A stretch of DNA of 64,000 nt from Tannerella serpentiformis. GTDB lineage: Bacteria; Bacteroidota; Bacteroidia; Bacteroidales; Tannerellaceae. The position numbers were made by a program, and so were the translations under genes. Below, piece by piece: positions 15,105-24,482 of the stretch. The notes beneath the pieces were generated by a model that worked only from the letters and a program-made list of their open reading frames with translations, searched no databases and was not told the origin of the DNA. How positions within the stretch are numbered: the first letter of the stretch is position 1; each line of letters opens with the position of its first letter. The DNA is taken from the NCBI RefSeq assembly GCF_003033925.1, contig NZ_CP028365.1, positions 744,001 through 808,000 of the forward strand, read 5' to 3'.

Positions 15105-17351
15105 TTATTTATAGACTACTTTCGACATGATCGGATAAGCAAGTTTGGAATAAATCACCTCCTGCGGACAGTAAAGTGTTTCCAACGTAGGCATCGGCGC
15201 CGACTCCAAAAACTTCAGCTTTAAGTTCTTTCGTACGTCCACCACCGTCAGTCGGTTGCCCATACAACGCAGACGCTTCAGTGCGGCATTACGCGACACA
15301 TCCAGTTGAGTCAGGCGGTTATTCGCGCAATTCAGCGATACAAGCTCCGTATTAATGGCCACATCCAGATTGTCCAGCAGATTGCCATTGCAGGCAAAGT
15401 CAGCCAATACGAGGTTCTTCGACACGTCCACCTTGCTCAAAGCGTTCATACCACAATCTAACGTGCCTAATTTTTTATTCCGTGACACATCGATCGCGGT
15501 CAATTGGTTCCCGCTACAATCTAAATAGTTAAGCCCATCGAGGTGCGACACCGTGAGCAACTTCAATTTGTTTTTGCTGCAATTCAATGTATCTAACCTT
15601 CGGTTATTGGCAATGTTAAGCTCCGCAAGATGGTTGTTTCCACACTTTAGCGCCTCCAATTCAGGATTTTTGGTTACGTCCAATCGAATCAAGCGAATGC
15701 TATTACATCCCAGCGTACGAAGAGCGGGATTCCGACTTACATCCAGGTTAATCAGATTGTTGTCAGAACATTCCAGATCTACCAATTTGGGATTAGCCTT
15801 CACGTTCAAATAGTGCAGCTTATTTCGTGCGCAATCCAACGAACGAAGCGCTGGAAAGTAACTCATATCCAACGTGGTGATTCGATTGTCCTGACATTTT
15901 AGCTCCTCTAACGAGGTGAAATATTCGAGTCCTTCCACCGAGGATAAATTCAATCCGGAGCAATCCATCGATGTGACCGCACGCGCCTCCGCACCAGATA
16001 TTTCACCATTCCCATCCGTGTCAAATGATTGAACAAGGAACGTCTTGAACTCTGCATCAGGTACGGATACGATACCATTGTACGACCGTATGGAGGCGCG
16101 TCGACTTTCTTCGGCTACTCGCTTAGCTTCCTCAGCTTTACGTGCTTCCTCTCGGCGATATTCCTCATCAAAAAAGATCTCTCGCGCCGTGCGGGTATGC
16201 GTTGCCGGTTGTGCTTTCTCCTCTTTCGTTTCTGGCGCGGCGGTTGATATGGAACGAACTGGGGCGGCTTGCGCAAAATCAGGCAGGTTCTTCACATCCA
16301 CATCGGCCACTTCCGGATGAGACGGTTCTGCCAACGGAGCAACTTCTGCCACTGCCGTCTCCCGATCTACACGATAAGTTGTTACTGAGGCCGTCTGATA
16401 GCTGAGTGTACGATAAGCCTGATTCTTGATGAGTCGTACAGCCGTAAGGGTGGGGATGGCATTGCAATAAAGCTGTTTTAACTCCGGATTATGCGTGACG
16501 TCCAACTCCGCCAGACGGTTGATGCTACATTCTAACTCGGTCAGTGCAGCATTCTGCGAGACGTCCAATCGCGTCAATCTGTTGTTGCCACAGTCTAAGT
16601 CAGTCAATGCAGTGTTACGCGATAAATCTATCGAATCCAATCGATTGTGGCCGCAATAGAGCTGACGCAAGGCCCCATTCTGTAACACATCAAGCGAAGC
16701 CAATCGGTTGTCGTTGCAATAGAGTTGCTCCAAACCTACGGCCGGACTGGCGTCAAGTGTCGTCAATTGATTCTCTGCACAATTCAGCCAACGCAGCGAG
16801 GGGCAACCCTGAAGGTCTAATGCCTCCAGTTGATTCATGCTGCAATTCATCAACGATAAGGATGGGCAGTCCGCCGTCTGTAAACGCTTCAAACGATTGT
16901 TATCGCAGAGCAATTCTTCAAGCTCTTTCCGCCCACTCACATCCAAAGCGCTGAGTTTGTTGTTTCGGCAATGCAGCTCCCGCAGAGCGGCGTTGTGCGA
17001 TACGTTGATCTGCTCCAAGCTATTATTATCACAGCGGAGCACTTTGAGCGATGGATTTTGACTGACATCAATTTGTGTCAGCCCACCCCGCTCAAACGGG
17101 TTCGCATAGGAACAATCCAGCTCCTCCAGTGCTGTAAATGCCTCAATCCCACTTAGCGACTGTAGGGGGCGATCCGTGTATTCGATCTTTCGTACAGCTT
17201 GCGCTTCGGCAGCTGAGATCTCGCCGTTACCATCTGCATCGAAAGACGTTACTAAGTAGGCCTTAAAATCCGCATCCGGGATTACAACAGTCTGCGCACT
17301 TGCATAGAGCAGCGATGACGCAGCAAATAAAACGATGATATTCTTCTTCAT
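15105..17351 (-). CDS. Exported leucine-rich repeat protein with two EF-hand-like modules
   Basis: The product has 748 residues, counted from MKKNIIVLFAASSLLYASAQ (signal peptide, cleaved near 20). It is an internal duplication. Each half opens with a PDA(D/E)FK(A/T)(Y/F)LV module containing a calcium-loop-like D-x-DGNGEIS (near residues 35-43 and again at about 445), then a run of about ten 21-residue LRRs of the pattern LxxLDVSxNxxLxxLxCxxN. A charged linker rich in Glu, Lys and Arg (EEYRREEARKAEEAKR) joins the halves. LRR proteins of this type are often surface or secreted ligands in Bacteroidetes. No LPxTG or clear T9SS C-terminal domain is seen, so how it is anchored is unknown. Confidence 0.88.
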   Translation of the reverse strand: MKKNIIVLFAASSLLYASAQTVVIPDADFKAYLVTSFDADGNGEISAAEAQAVRKIEYTDRPLQSLSGIEAFTALEELDCSYANPFERGGLTQIDVSQNPSLKVLRCDNNSLEQINVSHNAALRELHCRNNKLSALDVSGRKELEELLCDNNRLKRLQTADCPSLSLMNCSMNQLEALDLQGCPSLRWLNCAENQLTTLDASPAVGLEQLYCNDNRLASLDVLQNGALRQLYCGHNRLDSIDLSRNTALTDLDCGNNRLTRLDVSQNAALTELECSINRLAELDVTHNPELKQLYCNAIPTLTAVRLIKNQAYRTLSYQTASVTTYRVDRETAVAEVAPLAEPSHPEVADVDVKNLPDFAQAAPVRSISTAAPETKEEKAQPATHTRTAREIFFDEEYRREEARKAEEAKRVAEESRRASIRSYNGIVSVPDAEFKTFLVQSFDTDGNGEISGAEARAVTSMDCSGLNLSSVEGLEYFTSLEELKCQDNRITTLDMSYFPALRSLDCARNKLHYLNVKANPKLVDLECSDNNLINLDVSRNPALRTLGCNSIRLIRLDVTKNPELEALKCGNNHLAELNIANNRRLDTLNCSKNKLKLLTVSHLDGLNYLDCSGNQLTAIDVSRNKKLGTLDCGMNALSKVDVSKNLVLADFACNGNLLDNLDVAINTELVSLNCANNRLTQLDVSRNAALKRLRCMGNRLTVVDVRKNLKLKFLESAPMPTLETLYCPQEVIYSKLAYPIMSKVVYK

Positions 17352-17423
17352 ATACAATATATATAGCCTAATCCGAACTAAGAGCTACAATCTACAAGCG
17401 AAAAACGAATCATCATCTGAGCC

Positions 17424-17449
17424 GGATGCCTGATCATAAACAGGCATCC
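17424..17449. terminator. Hairpin downstream of pyrD
   Basis: GGATGCCTG (17424-17432) pairs with CAGGCATCC (17441-17449). It lies about 65 bp past the pyrD stop on the minus strand. No long T-run follows in that direction, so efficiency is unclear. Confidence 0.5.
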
Positions 17450-17513
17450 TGCGATATGGGTTTTTAGCTGTTTTGTCGTTAGCCGTTAGTGTATAGTTTT
17501 CAGCTTTTACAGG

Positions 17514-18434
17514 TTAGCTGTCTGTCTCTAATGCCCCCACTAATTCCGATGCGTGATAAAATCCATGCCGTTCACAATAAGCCGCTATGCCGTCGATCAC
17601 CTTGAGCGAGACGGTGGGATCAACAAAATTTGAGGTGCCAATCTGCACCGAAGTCGCTCCGGCCAACATAAACTCTACGGCATCTCGCCACGAGGCGATA
17701 CCGCCCAACCCGATCACAGGTATGCGTACCGCTTTTGCCGTTTGCCACACCATACGCAGTGCAATCGGCTTCACGCAAGGGCCTGAGAGTCCGCCTGTCA
17801 CTGTGGAGAGGATCGGTCTTCTGCGCTCCGCATCGACAGCCATTCCCAGCAGGGTATTGATCAGCGATACCGCATCTGCCCCCTCGGCTTCTACGGCGCG
17901 CGCGATCTCCGTGATGTCTGTCACATTCGGTGAGAGCTTCACGATCAGGGTCCGCGGATAGACACGTCGCACGGAACGCACTACTTCCGCTGCGGACGCA
18001 GCGCATAACCCGAAACCCATTCCCCCTTGCTTCACATTCGGACAAGAGATATTGAGTTCAATGGCCGGTATATCGTCTAATGCGGCGATCTTCTCCGCAC
18101 ATTCCACGTAAGTCTCGACCGTAGACCCGCCTACATTGACGATCATCGCGGTGTCTATCGATCGGATCGTGGGATAGATTTTATCTGCAAAATAGTCTAC
18201 ACCGCGATTCTGCAATCCGACAGCATTCAACATGCCGGCCGGAGTCTCCGCCATGCGTGGATAAGGATTTCCCTGCCTCGGTTCAGCCGTCGTGCCCTTG
18301 ACGATAATCGCGCCCAAACGACTGATATCCATCAAATCCGCATATTCCAACCCATAACCAAAGGTGCCAGAAGCGGTCATCACGGGATTCTTAAGCACTA
18401 AGTGCTCGCCTATGTGCGTCGTTAAATCGGCCAT
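17514..18434 (-). CDS. pyrD: Dihydroorotate dehydrogenase, class 1B catalytic subunit
   Basis: The 306-residue FMN enzyme oxidises dihydroorotate to orotate in pyrimidine synthesis. Class 1 features are [13 protein letters not shown] (about 17-29), NVGG for the phosphate, and the active-site [14 protein letters not shown], whose Cys (about 131) is the class 1 catalytic base. Later come [36 protein letters not shown] and IGLGGI. Class 1B enzymes work with PyrK to pass electrons to NAD+. It overlaps the upstream pyrK by 13 bp and forms an operon with it. Confidence 0.95.
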   Translation of the reverse strand: MADLTTHIGEHLVLKNPVMTASGTFGYGLEYADLMDISRLGAIIVKGTTAEPRQGNPYPRMAETPAGMLNAVGLQNRGVDYFADKIYPTIRSIDTAMIVNVGGSTVETYVECAEKIAALDDIPAIELNISCPNVKQGGMGFGLCAASAAEVVRSVRRVYPRTLIVKLSPNVTDITEIARAVEAEGADAVSLINTLLGMAVDAERRRPILSTVTGGLSGPCVKPIALRMVWQTAKAVRIPVIGLGGIASWRDAVEFMLAGATSVQIGTSNFVDPTVSLKVIDGIAAYCERHGFYHASELVGALETDS

Positions 18435-19216
18435 GTCAATCTATCTATGTTAAAGACTGGACCTTCTGTGCAGGTGCAAACACGTCCTGCATCGGTCGTA
18501 TCCTCTACGCAGCAAAGGCAAGCCCCTATGCCGCATCCCATCATGTTTTCAAGCGAGACTTCGCAAGGTGTTTCTGTGCGCCGTGCCTGTTTGGCTACGG
18601 CCATCATCATCGGTTTTGGCCCGCAGGAATAGATACGTTCGAAAGATGCCTGCTTCCAAATGGAGTGATCCGTCACGAAGCCGCGTTCACCCATCGATCC
18701 ATCTTCGGTAGACACGTAGACGTCGCCATAGGCTGCATAGGCCTCACGTTGGGCTATGCCATCAGCCGACCGTGCTCCGATTAAAAAAGTGGGGGTAAGA
18801 CCGCTCTCACGGAGCGCCTTACCGAGATAAAGCATCGGCGCCGCGCCTACTCCGCCGCCAACCAAAAGATAGTTCTTAGCATTCGACGGCACAGCGTGCG
18901 GTACTGTAAATCCATTGCCCAGTGGCAACAGGATATTCACAATGTCGCCCGACTTATAGCGTGCCATGCGCCGCGTCCCATCGCCTATCGGAAGCACCAA
19001 TAGCCATAGCTCATTGCGCTCCCGGTCGATATTATGAATGGATATAGGACGCCTAAGCAGCGTGCCGGGAGAATCATCTACGCGAATCTCTACAAACTGC
19101 CCCGGATCCATTTCGGGCAACTGCTCACTGTCGGAGGTCAGTTTCAATAAGCTATATCGTCCCTGCAAACATTCGTTGGATACAACTCGCAAGTCGAGCA
19201 GGTATTTCTTCTTCAT
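18422..19216 (-). CDS. pyrK: Dihydroorotate dehydrogenase electron-transfer subunit
   Basis: The 264-residue FAD/[2Fe-2S] flavoprotein carries electrons from PyrD to NAD+. The FAD-binding domain has [12 protein letters not shown] (about 53-64), the NAD-binding part has [20 protein letters not shown] (about 122-141), and the C-terminal cluster ligands lie in [12 protein letters not shown] and CTC (about 224-251). Length and order match PyrK. pyrK is the first gene of pyrKD. Confidence 0.94.
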   Translation of the reverse strand: MKKKYLLDLRVVSNECLQGRYSLLKLTSDSEQLPEMDPGQFVEIRVDDSPGTLLRRPISIHNIDRERNELWLLVLPIGDGTRRMARYKSGDIVNILLPLGNGFTVPHAVPSNAKNYLLVGGGVGAAPMLYLGKALRESGLTPTFLIGARSADGIAQREAYAAYGDVYVSTEDGSMGERGFVTDHSIWKQASFERIYSCGPKPMMMAVAKQARRTETPCEVSLENMMGCGIGACLCCVEDTTDAGRVCTCTEGPVFNIDRLTWPI

Positions 19217-19426
19217 TCCAGTGCTTTATCTCTTGTCTTTTCCTCTAAATAGTTGATGTGTTAGCCCTTATGTAGCTATAAATAGAAGCGAGATCAATCA
19301 ATATTTGCATGTTGCACTCCACGGCGTATGGGTATCTCATTCCTATTTATCTATACACGGACTAATCGAACCGTATAATGTATATGAAAGTTATCCCCTC
19401 CGCCGATCCGCATTGTGGCAAATAGC

Positions 19427-20185
19427 TTAATCTTTTTTCTCCTCGACTTCGTCATCTTCGGGAAGCTGGATGTCGGGATCATCCTTTTTCTTTCGGTCTG
19501 GACGTTCAGACAAATTAGCTTGCTTCATCTCCACATTAATTTCCTCCATCAGCTTCAAATAGGGAGCCTCTCCTTCAATCAGGGCCAATGAATTAATGCG
19601 CTGAACGAGTCGTTTGAATTCCTCGTAGAGGTCATCTCTTGTCTTCTGTGTCAGGCCCTTCTTCAACGCGGACTCAAATTCAACACGTTCCTGGTAGGTC
19701 CCTTTATACTTCGAATTAGAATCCTTCAGAATCTCCACCCATTTGTCGGCGCCGATTAGGGTTAAGTCGGCCTTGGCTTGGGCGGTGTCATAGTCCTGAA
19801 GTAGATTGCTGATGAGTGCTGTCTTCTCGCGCTGCGGTTTAAGGTGCGGCATCTTTCCATAACCCTTCAACACGGGATAGAGGCGCCAAGCAGCATCGGA
19901 CATGGTCTTTACCGGATAGGTGATGTAAAGCCGTAAATGTCTCCCGAGACCAATGAGCGCGTCGTCGCGTTCGGATCCATGCTTGTGGAGTTTATCCGTC
20001 TTACCACTTTTTCGGAGCGGAACTACAGCATCGTCGAAGGCTTTGTATTTCTCATTAAAGATCGCTACTTGATCTTTTAGTTTCAGCGTCTCCAAATCTT
20101 CCTTAGCTAAGAAGGTGCTAACATTGCTCATTGCTAAGTAGAAGTTCATGACGCGAATGCGGGATAGATTGACGTGGTGTATCAT
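19427..20185 (-). CDS. DUF6261-like hypothetical protein
   Basis: The 252-residue, mostly helical, cytoplasmic-looking protein (no signal or membrane segment) resembles Bacteroidetes proteins that I recall under DUF6261. Helices such as LSRIRVMNFYLAMSNVSTFL and DAAWRLYPVLKGYGKM run to about residue 225. A charged tail follows, with PDIQLPEDDE close to the end. The same PDIxLPE tail recurs in the protein at 29592-30545. Function is unknown. It stands alone; 19217-19426 holds no gene that I can see. Confidence 0.7.
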   Translation of the reverse strand: MIHHVNLSRIRVMNFYLAMSNVSTFLAKEDLETLKLKDQVAIFNEKYKAFDDAVVPLRKSGKTDKLHKHGSERDDALIGLGRHLRLYITYPVKTMSDAAWRLYPVLKGYGKMPHLKPQREKTALISNLLQDYDTAQAKADLTLIGADKWVEILKDSNSKYKGTYQERVEFESALKKGLTQKTRDDLYEEFKRLVQRINSLALIEGEAPYLKLMEEINVEMKQANLSERPDRKKKDDPDIQLPEDDEVEEKKD

Positions 20186-20611
20186 CTCATATATGTTTTA
20201 TGCGCTGCAAATATCCGCTATCCATTTTGATTGTACAAATTGGCCGCGATATTCTTTTATTTTATGCGGCGTATTCAAGGCGGTAGATGCTTTGCTTTGC
20301 GCGCTGTGTGTATCAACTATAATCATTATATTGTTGCTCGATAAGATTGCAATCAATGGTTCCATCTTGTTGCACTTTTACATGTTCGATCTTGATCAAT
20401 TGCGATTTCGATGGGGTAGATGATTTGTCTGAATGGAGTCAAATGGGGTATTATGTAACACAAAATAGCTTTCGACTTCAGTCAAATGTACTTCTGTGTT
20501 GCTATTTAGTATGCCTGATCAGGATCGAGCGTATATTTGAGTAACAGGTTGGATAAATTGATATAGATCGTATGAGCTAACACGGAACGATTTGGGCGTA
20601 AAGCACATAAA
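20186..20611. other. Gene-free AT-rich interval
   Basis: Between the DUF6261-like gene start and the terminator at 20612 I see no convincing gene, RNA or repeat. The only notable element is a run of short AT-rich frames without a family match. Confidence 0.5.
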
Positions 20612-20652
20612 AAAGCAGCAAACGAGATGTAACCTACCTCATTTGCTGCTTT
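20612..20652 (-). terminator. Terminator after the GH3/beta-lactamase-like gene
   Basis: AAAGCAGCAAA pairs with TTTGCTGCTTT. On the minus strand the stem runs into TTTTTTATG, as expected for the gene that ends at 20698. Confidence 0.75.
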
Positions 20653-20697
20653 ACGAAAAGTCTAAATCGTTACGATGTGGCGCTTCACGTCTTGACG

Positions 20698-23697
20698 TTA
20701 CTTCTTGAGCGCTTTATAGATAGCATCCTGAATGCGGGAGCGGATACCCAGAGTGGATAGCCGATTATTGTCGCGCGAAGGATTGACGCGATTGCTGAGA
20801 AAAATATAGATCATTTGATTATCCGGATCGACCCAGAAACAAGTGCCGGTGAACCCTGTGTGGCCATAGACAGAGGCAGGCGCTAATCGTCCGCATGGTG
20901 ACGACTTGCCGGGCGTCTTTTCCGGGCGATCGAATCCCAGTCCGCGGCGAGACGCGTGGCTCTGGCTGTGCGTGAACATATTACAAGTAAGGGCCGAGAT
21001 ATAAGACTCACCGCCATAGTTGCCATTATTGAGATAGAGCTGGAGGAGCTTGGCCAAGTCGTCGGCAGAGGAGAAGAGGCCGGCGTTACCCGACACGCCG
21101 CCTTGCAGTGCAGCCGCTTCATCATGTACGTATCCGCGTAAGAGTTGATGGCGCATCACGCGATCGTCTTCTGTGGGAACAATGCGTAGCGTATCCATCT
21201 TGCGTAAAGGATTATAGGTCGTCGAGGAAGCACCCAGACGAGAAAAGAAATACGTATTGAGCAAACGATCCATAGGTTGGCTGTACACGTTTTCGACGGC
21301 CATCTTGAGTAGGATAAAGTTGATGCAGCTATATGTGTATTTTCCACGTGTCCCCAATCGAGAATTGCGAATGTCTCGCATGATATGGTCGCGGAAGGAA
21401 TCATGTATATACATCCGCCGAGCGACCTCGGTCGTATAGCCTGGTTTGGGGCTGTCCGACAACCAGCTGGGGCTGATCGATGAGGTGCGTAGGCTGCTTG
21501 CGGGGAACGCGTTGCGCGACGTATCTGCACATTGGGACGTGCCGTCGTCACACATATAGCTATGATCCGACCGGGCATTTTGATAGAAGGCGATGTAAGG
21601 CGTAATTCCAGATTGATGATAAAGCAATTCCTCCACCGTGAAGTCGCTCTTATTAGATCCGCGCAAGGCTGGAACATAGGCGGAGATGGGACTATTTAGG
21701 CGAATTAATCCGTCGTCGTAGGCCTTCATCACCGCCGGGAGTGTGCCTGTAGCTTTAGAGACGGACGCGAGATCGTAGACTGCATCGTCGGTGACTTTTC
21801 GCGTCTTGCGGCTGTCGTACCATCCGAACGATTTATTATAGACGATCATGCCGTCTTTAGCCACCAACACGCGGCATCCAGGATAGGCACCCTTCGTGAC
21901 CCCCTCGTTAGCGATGGCGTCGATCTCAGCGAGTCGCGCGGGATCGAAGCCCACTTCTTCGGGGCGATGGTAGCCGAGGCGCGTCTTGGTAGTCGTTAAC
22001 CCGGCACCCGCTTGGAAGAGTCCGGGGAGAGAAACCGAGAGACGTCCGCGTGCCGGGATACCTCCAAAAATGAGCTGGGCGGCATATTCCTGGGCCGGTA
22101 CGGTCGACTCGTAAGCCAAAACAACGGCGTCAGCCGTACGGATCGCATCGCGGTGATTACGGAGCGTGTAAGGCGTAGTGAAGAAAGTATATATCGTTTG
22201 CTTCTGTCCGAGAAGTTGGAGGAAGTCCGCGCGTTCGGCGCCGCGCGAGGAATAGACGGCGCAGATGACTGTTTCATACGGCTGTAGGCGAGATAGAATA
22301 TGGCGGAAGTCCGCGTCTCTTGTCGTGGCATAAATTCGGAAAATGTCGACGGGTGCGTAACGGCGGAGCATGCTGAAAAAGGCGTCGCCATCTGCACTGC
22401 CGATGGTGACCAGTGCAATGCGCTTCTTATCGAGCTGCTTGATGGGCAGACAGTTGGCGTCGTTCTTAAGTAGCGTGATAGCCGCTTCGTTGAGCTTAGC
22501 CACAAGCCAGTCCGCATGAGGCGTATTGAGGCGTTCGGAGAGGCCACGCGTCTCAATGGGTCGATAATGGTTGAGGCCCGCTACATATTTATAAGCAAGA
22601 ATGCGGCGGCATTTACTTTCGAGGTCTTTACGAGAAATCACGCCGCTATCGAGGGCCGCACGGAGCGCAGCCACGGCCTTGTCAGGCGATGAGGGTGCGA
22701 GGGCTATATCATTGCCCGCCTTAATACCACTGAGGGCCGGATTTTCGCGTTCACCGGGGCGAGCGCCACGCATGTTTAAGGCATCCGTAAAGCAGAGACC
22801 GCGAAAACCGTCCTTCTTTCGGAGGATCTCCGTCACGATAGTTGGCGAGAGTGAAGCAGCGCGGCCCTGTTCGCCGCCATCGAGGGCGGGAACGCTCAGG
22901 TGGCCAGTCATGATGCCTGAGAAGCCCGCCGCAATAAATCGACGGAAGGGAAGCAAGTCGATGCTGTCCATCTGCCGCTCGGAACGATTGACGAGGGGGA
23001 GCGTGTAGTGAGAGTCGCTGGAGGTGTTGCCGTGGCCGGGATAATGCTTGGCAACGGCCATAATGTCACGACTTTCGAGTCCGCGGGCATAAGCGATGCC
23101 CCGCTTTGCGACCGCTTCGGGATCATCGCCAAAGGAGCGGGTGCCAATAATAGGGTTGCTGGCATTCGTATTCACGTCGACCGACGGCGCAAAGTTGATG
23201 TGTATGCCCATCTCGCGACATTGACGGGCCACCTCAGCACCATAATCCTCGATCAGTCGAGTGTCTTGTACGGCACCGAGCATCATGTTTTTAGGGAAGC
23301 GCGTGGTGCCACGTAGTCTCATGGAGAGCCCCCACTCACCATCCAAGGCGATAAAGAGGGGTAGGCGGGCGGCCCGTTGTAGTCGGTTCGTGACTTCGGC
23401 CTGAGTGCCGGGATCTCCCGTGTGGAAGAGTACGCCACCGATCTTCAGCTCCGAAACATAGCGCTCCAGACGGCGCATATTGGCTGCATCGAGCTTTGGT
23501 TCGGCGATAATCATGATCAGTTGTCCGACACGTTCGTCGTCGGTCATGGCGTTATAGACGGAATCGACCCAGCGATTCATTTTTTCGCGGTCAGCCTTGC
23601 GGAGGAGGCTTGGTTCGTGCTGCGCCGAGGCTGTGGGCGTGGCGAGAGAGAGGCAAAATGTAAGTAGGAGGGAGAGTAGGAGGGGAATTTTCTTCAT
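20698..23697 (-). CDS. GH3 (NagZ-like) glycosidase fused to serine beta-lactamase-like domain
   Basis: The product has 999 residues with a signal peptide (1-27). The N-terminal half is a family 3 glycosidase of the NagZ type with KHYPGHGNTSSDSHY (about 217-231), the conserved loop that carries the His/Asp pair. A GH3 C-terminal-like domain follows (about 420-590). The last 390 residues are a class C beta-lactamase/DD-peptidase-like serine hydrolase: SxxK as SVSK near 645, a Tyr region KYTYSCIN near 787 where the usual YxN is degenerate, and an HTG triad near 947. Such fusions are known in Bacteroidetes and suit peptidoglycan turnover in the periplasm. The exact activities are inferred. Confidence 0.9.
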   Translation of the reverse strand: MKKIPLLLSLLLTFCLSLATPTASAQHEPSLLRKADREKMNRWVDSVYNAMTDDERVGQLIMIIAEPKLDAANMRRLERYVSELKIGGVLFHTGDPGTQAEVTNRLQRAARLPLFIALDGEWGLSMRLRGTTRFPKNMMLGAVQDTRLIEDYGAEVARQCREMGIHINFAPSVDVNTNASNPIIGTRSFGDDPEAVAKRGIAYARGLESRDIMAVAKHYPGHGNTSSDSHYTLPLVNRSERQMDSIDLLPFRRFIAAGFSGIMTGHLSVPALDGGEQGRAASLSPTIVTEILRKKDGFRGLCFTDALNMRGARPGERENPALSGIKAGNDIALAPSSPDKAVAALRAALDSGVISRKDLESKCRRILAYKYVAGLNHYRPIETRGLSERLNTPHADWLVAKLNEAAITLLKNDANCLPIKQLDKKRIALVTIGSADGDAFFSMLRRYAPVDIFRIYATTRDADFRHILSRLQPYETVICAVYSSRGAERADFLQLLGQKQTIYTFFTTPYTLRNHRDAIRTADAVVLAYESTVPAQEYAAQLIFGGIPARGRLSVSLPGLFQAGAGLTTTKTRLGYHRPEEVGFDPARLAEIDAIANEGVTKGAYPGCRVLVAKDGMIVYNKSFGWYDSRKTRKVTDDAVYDLASVSKATGTLPAVMKAYDDGLIRLNSPISAYVPALRGSNKSDFTVEELLYHQSGITPYIAFYQNARSDHSYMCDDGTSQCADTSRNAFPASSLRTSSISPSWLSDSPKPGYTTEVARRMYIHDSFRDHIMRDIRNSRLGTRGKYTYSCINFILLKMAVENVYSQPMDRLLNTYFFSRLGASSTTYNPLRKMDTLRIVPTEDDRVMRHQLLRGYVHDEAAALQGGVSGNAGLFSSADDLAKLLQLYLNNGNYGGESYISALTCNMFTHSQSHASRRGLGFDRPEKTPGKSSPCGRLAPASVYGHTGFTGTCFWVDPDNQMIYIFLSNRVNPSRDNNRLSTLGIRSRIQDAIYKALKK

Positions 23698-23728
23698 GTT
23701 TCTGTTCCGTTTGTTTTTTTACGGCCGG

Positions 23729-23758
23729 CAAAAGTATATGCCACTACAGAAAGGGCAA
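23729..23758 (-). promoter_or_regulatory. Promoter of the GH3/beta-lactamase-like gene
   Basis: On the minus strand TTG (23756-23758) is followed after 19 bp by TACTTTTG (23729-23736), a near-perfect Bacteroidetes -33/-7 pair, 31 bp from the ATG. Confidence 0.7.
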
Positions 23759-23965
23759 TCGTCGACTAAAGTGGTCTTCGCGCAGAGCTGCACGATGCGT
23801 TGGGATGTTGTTAAAAAGCCGCATAATACTTAGATGGGAGTGTGTAAAGAGGCTTTTCTGTCCTTTCTTTGCGGCCGCTTTACGTAATCGCTGGCGGGCA
23901 AACACGAGAGACCCGTTATGTTGCGTTTTGTTCGATTTCAAAACATATAAAGAGCATCATTAGAA

Positions 23966-24325
23966 ATGGATTTAATCAAGATTGCAGAGGAAGCATTTGC
24001 TACTCGAAAGGAGCATCCCGCATTTAAGAGCGGCGACACGGTGACGATTTCGTACCGAATCAAAGAGGGAAACAAGGAACGTATTCAGCAGTACCGCGGT
24101 GTGGTGATCCGCATCTCGGGCGAGGGCGACAAGAAGCGCTTTACGGTACGTAAGATGTCGGAAAACGTCGGCGTGGAACGTATCTTCCCGATTGAGTCGC
24201 CGTTCATCGAGCAGATCGTGGTAAACAAGGTCGGCAGAGTGCGTCGCTCGAAGCTGTACTATCTGCGCAACCTGACGGGTAAGAAGGCACGTATCAAGGA
24301 AAAACGCGGTACGGCCACGGCCTGA
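23966..24325 (+). CDS. rplS: 50S ribosomal protein L19
   Basis: The 119-residue protein sits at the 30S-50S interface. Family motifs include FKSGDTVTISYRIKEGNKER (in part), RIQQYRGVVIRISG, FTVRKMSENVGVERIFP and the end RRSKLYYLRNLTGKKARIKE. It is monocistronic here, ends in a strong terminator, and is divergent from the GH3 gene. A TTTCTTTG box lies near 23862. Confidence 0.97.
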   Translation: MDLIKIAEEAFATRKEHPAFKSGDTVTISYRIKEGNKERIQQYRGVVIRISGEGDKKRFTVRKMSENVGVERIFPIESPFIEQIVVNKVGRVRRSKLYYLRNLTGKKARIKEKRGTATA

Positions 24326-24348
24326 TAAGGCGCAGCGAGAAACAGTGA

Positions 24349-24394
24349 GAAACCCCGGGAGCCCCTACTATTCGTGGATGGCTTTCGGGGTTTC
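24349..24394 (+). terminator. Terminator after rplS
   Basis: GAAACCCCG (24349-24357) pairs with CGGGGTTTC (24386-24394), followed by TTGTT. Confidence 0.75.
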
Positions 24395-24450
24395 TTGTTA
24401 CCGACGCTCTTGAGACGAAGGATGCGATGCTGTTAGCATACTCTCACCTC

Positions 24451-24458
24451 TACTTTTG
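24451..24458 (+). promoter_or_regulatory. -7 box of sufS
   Basis: TACTTTTG matches TAnnTTTG and ends 24 bp before ATG 24483. It rules out the longer in-frame start at 24456, which lies inside it. Confidence 0.6.
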
Positions 24459-24482
24459 TGCACTTATTCATTAGATATAGAC

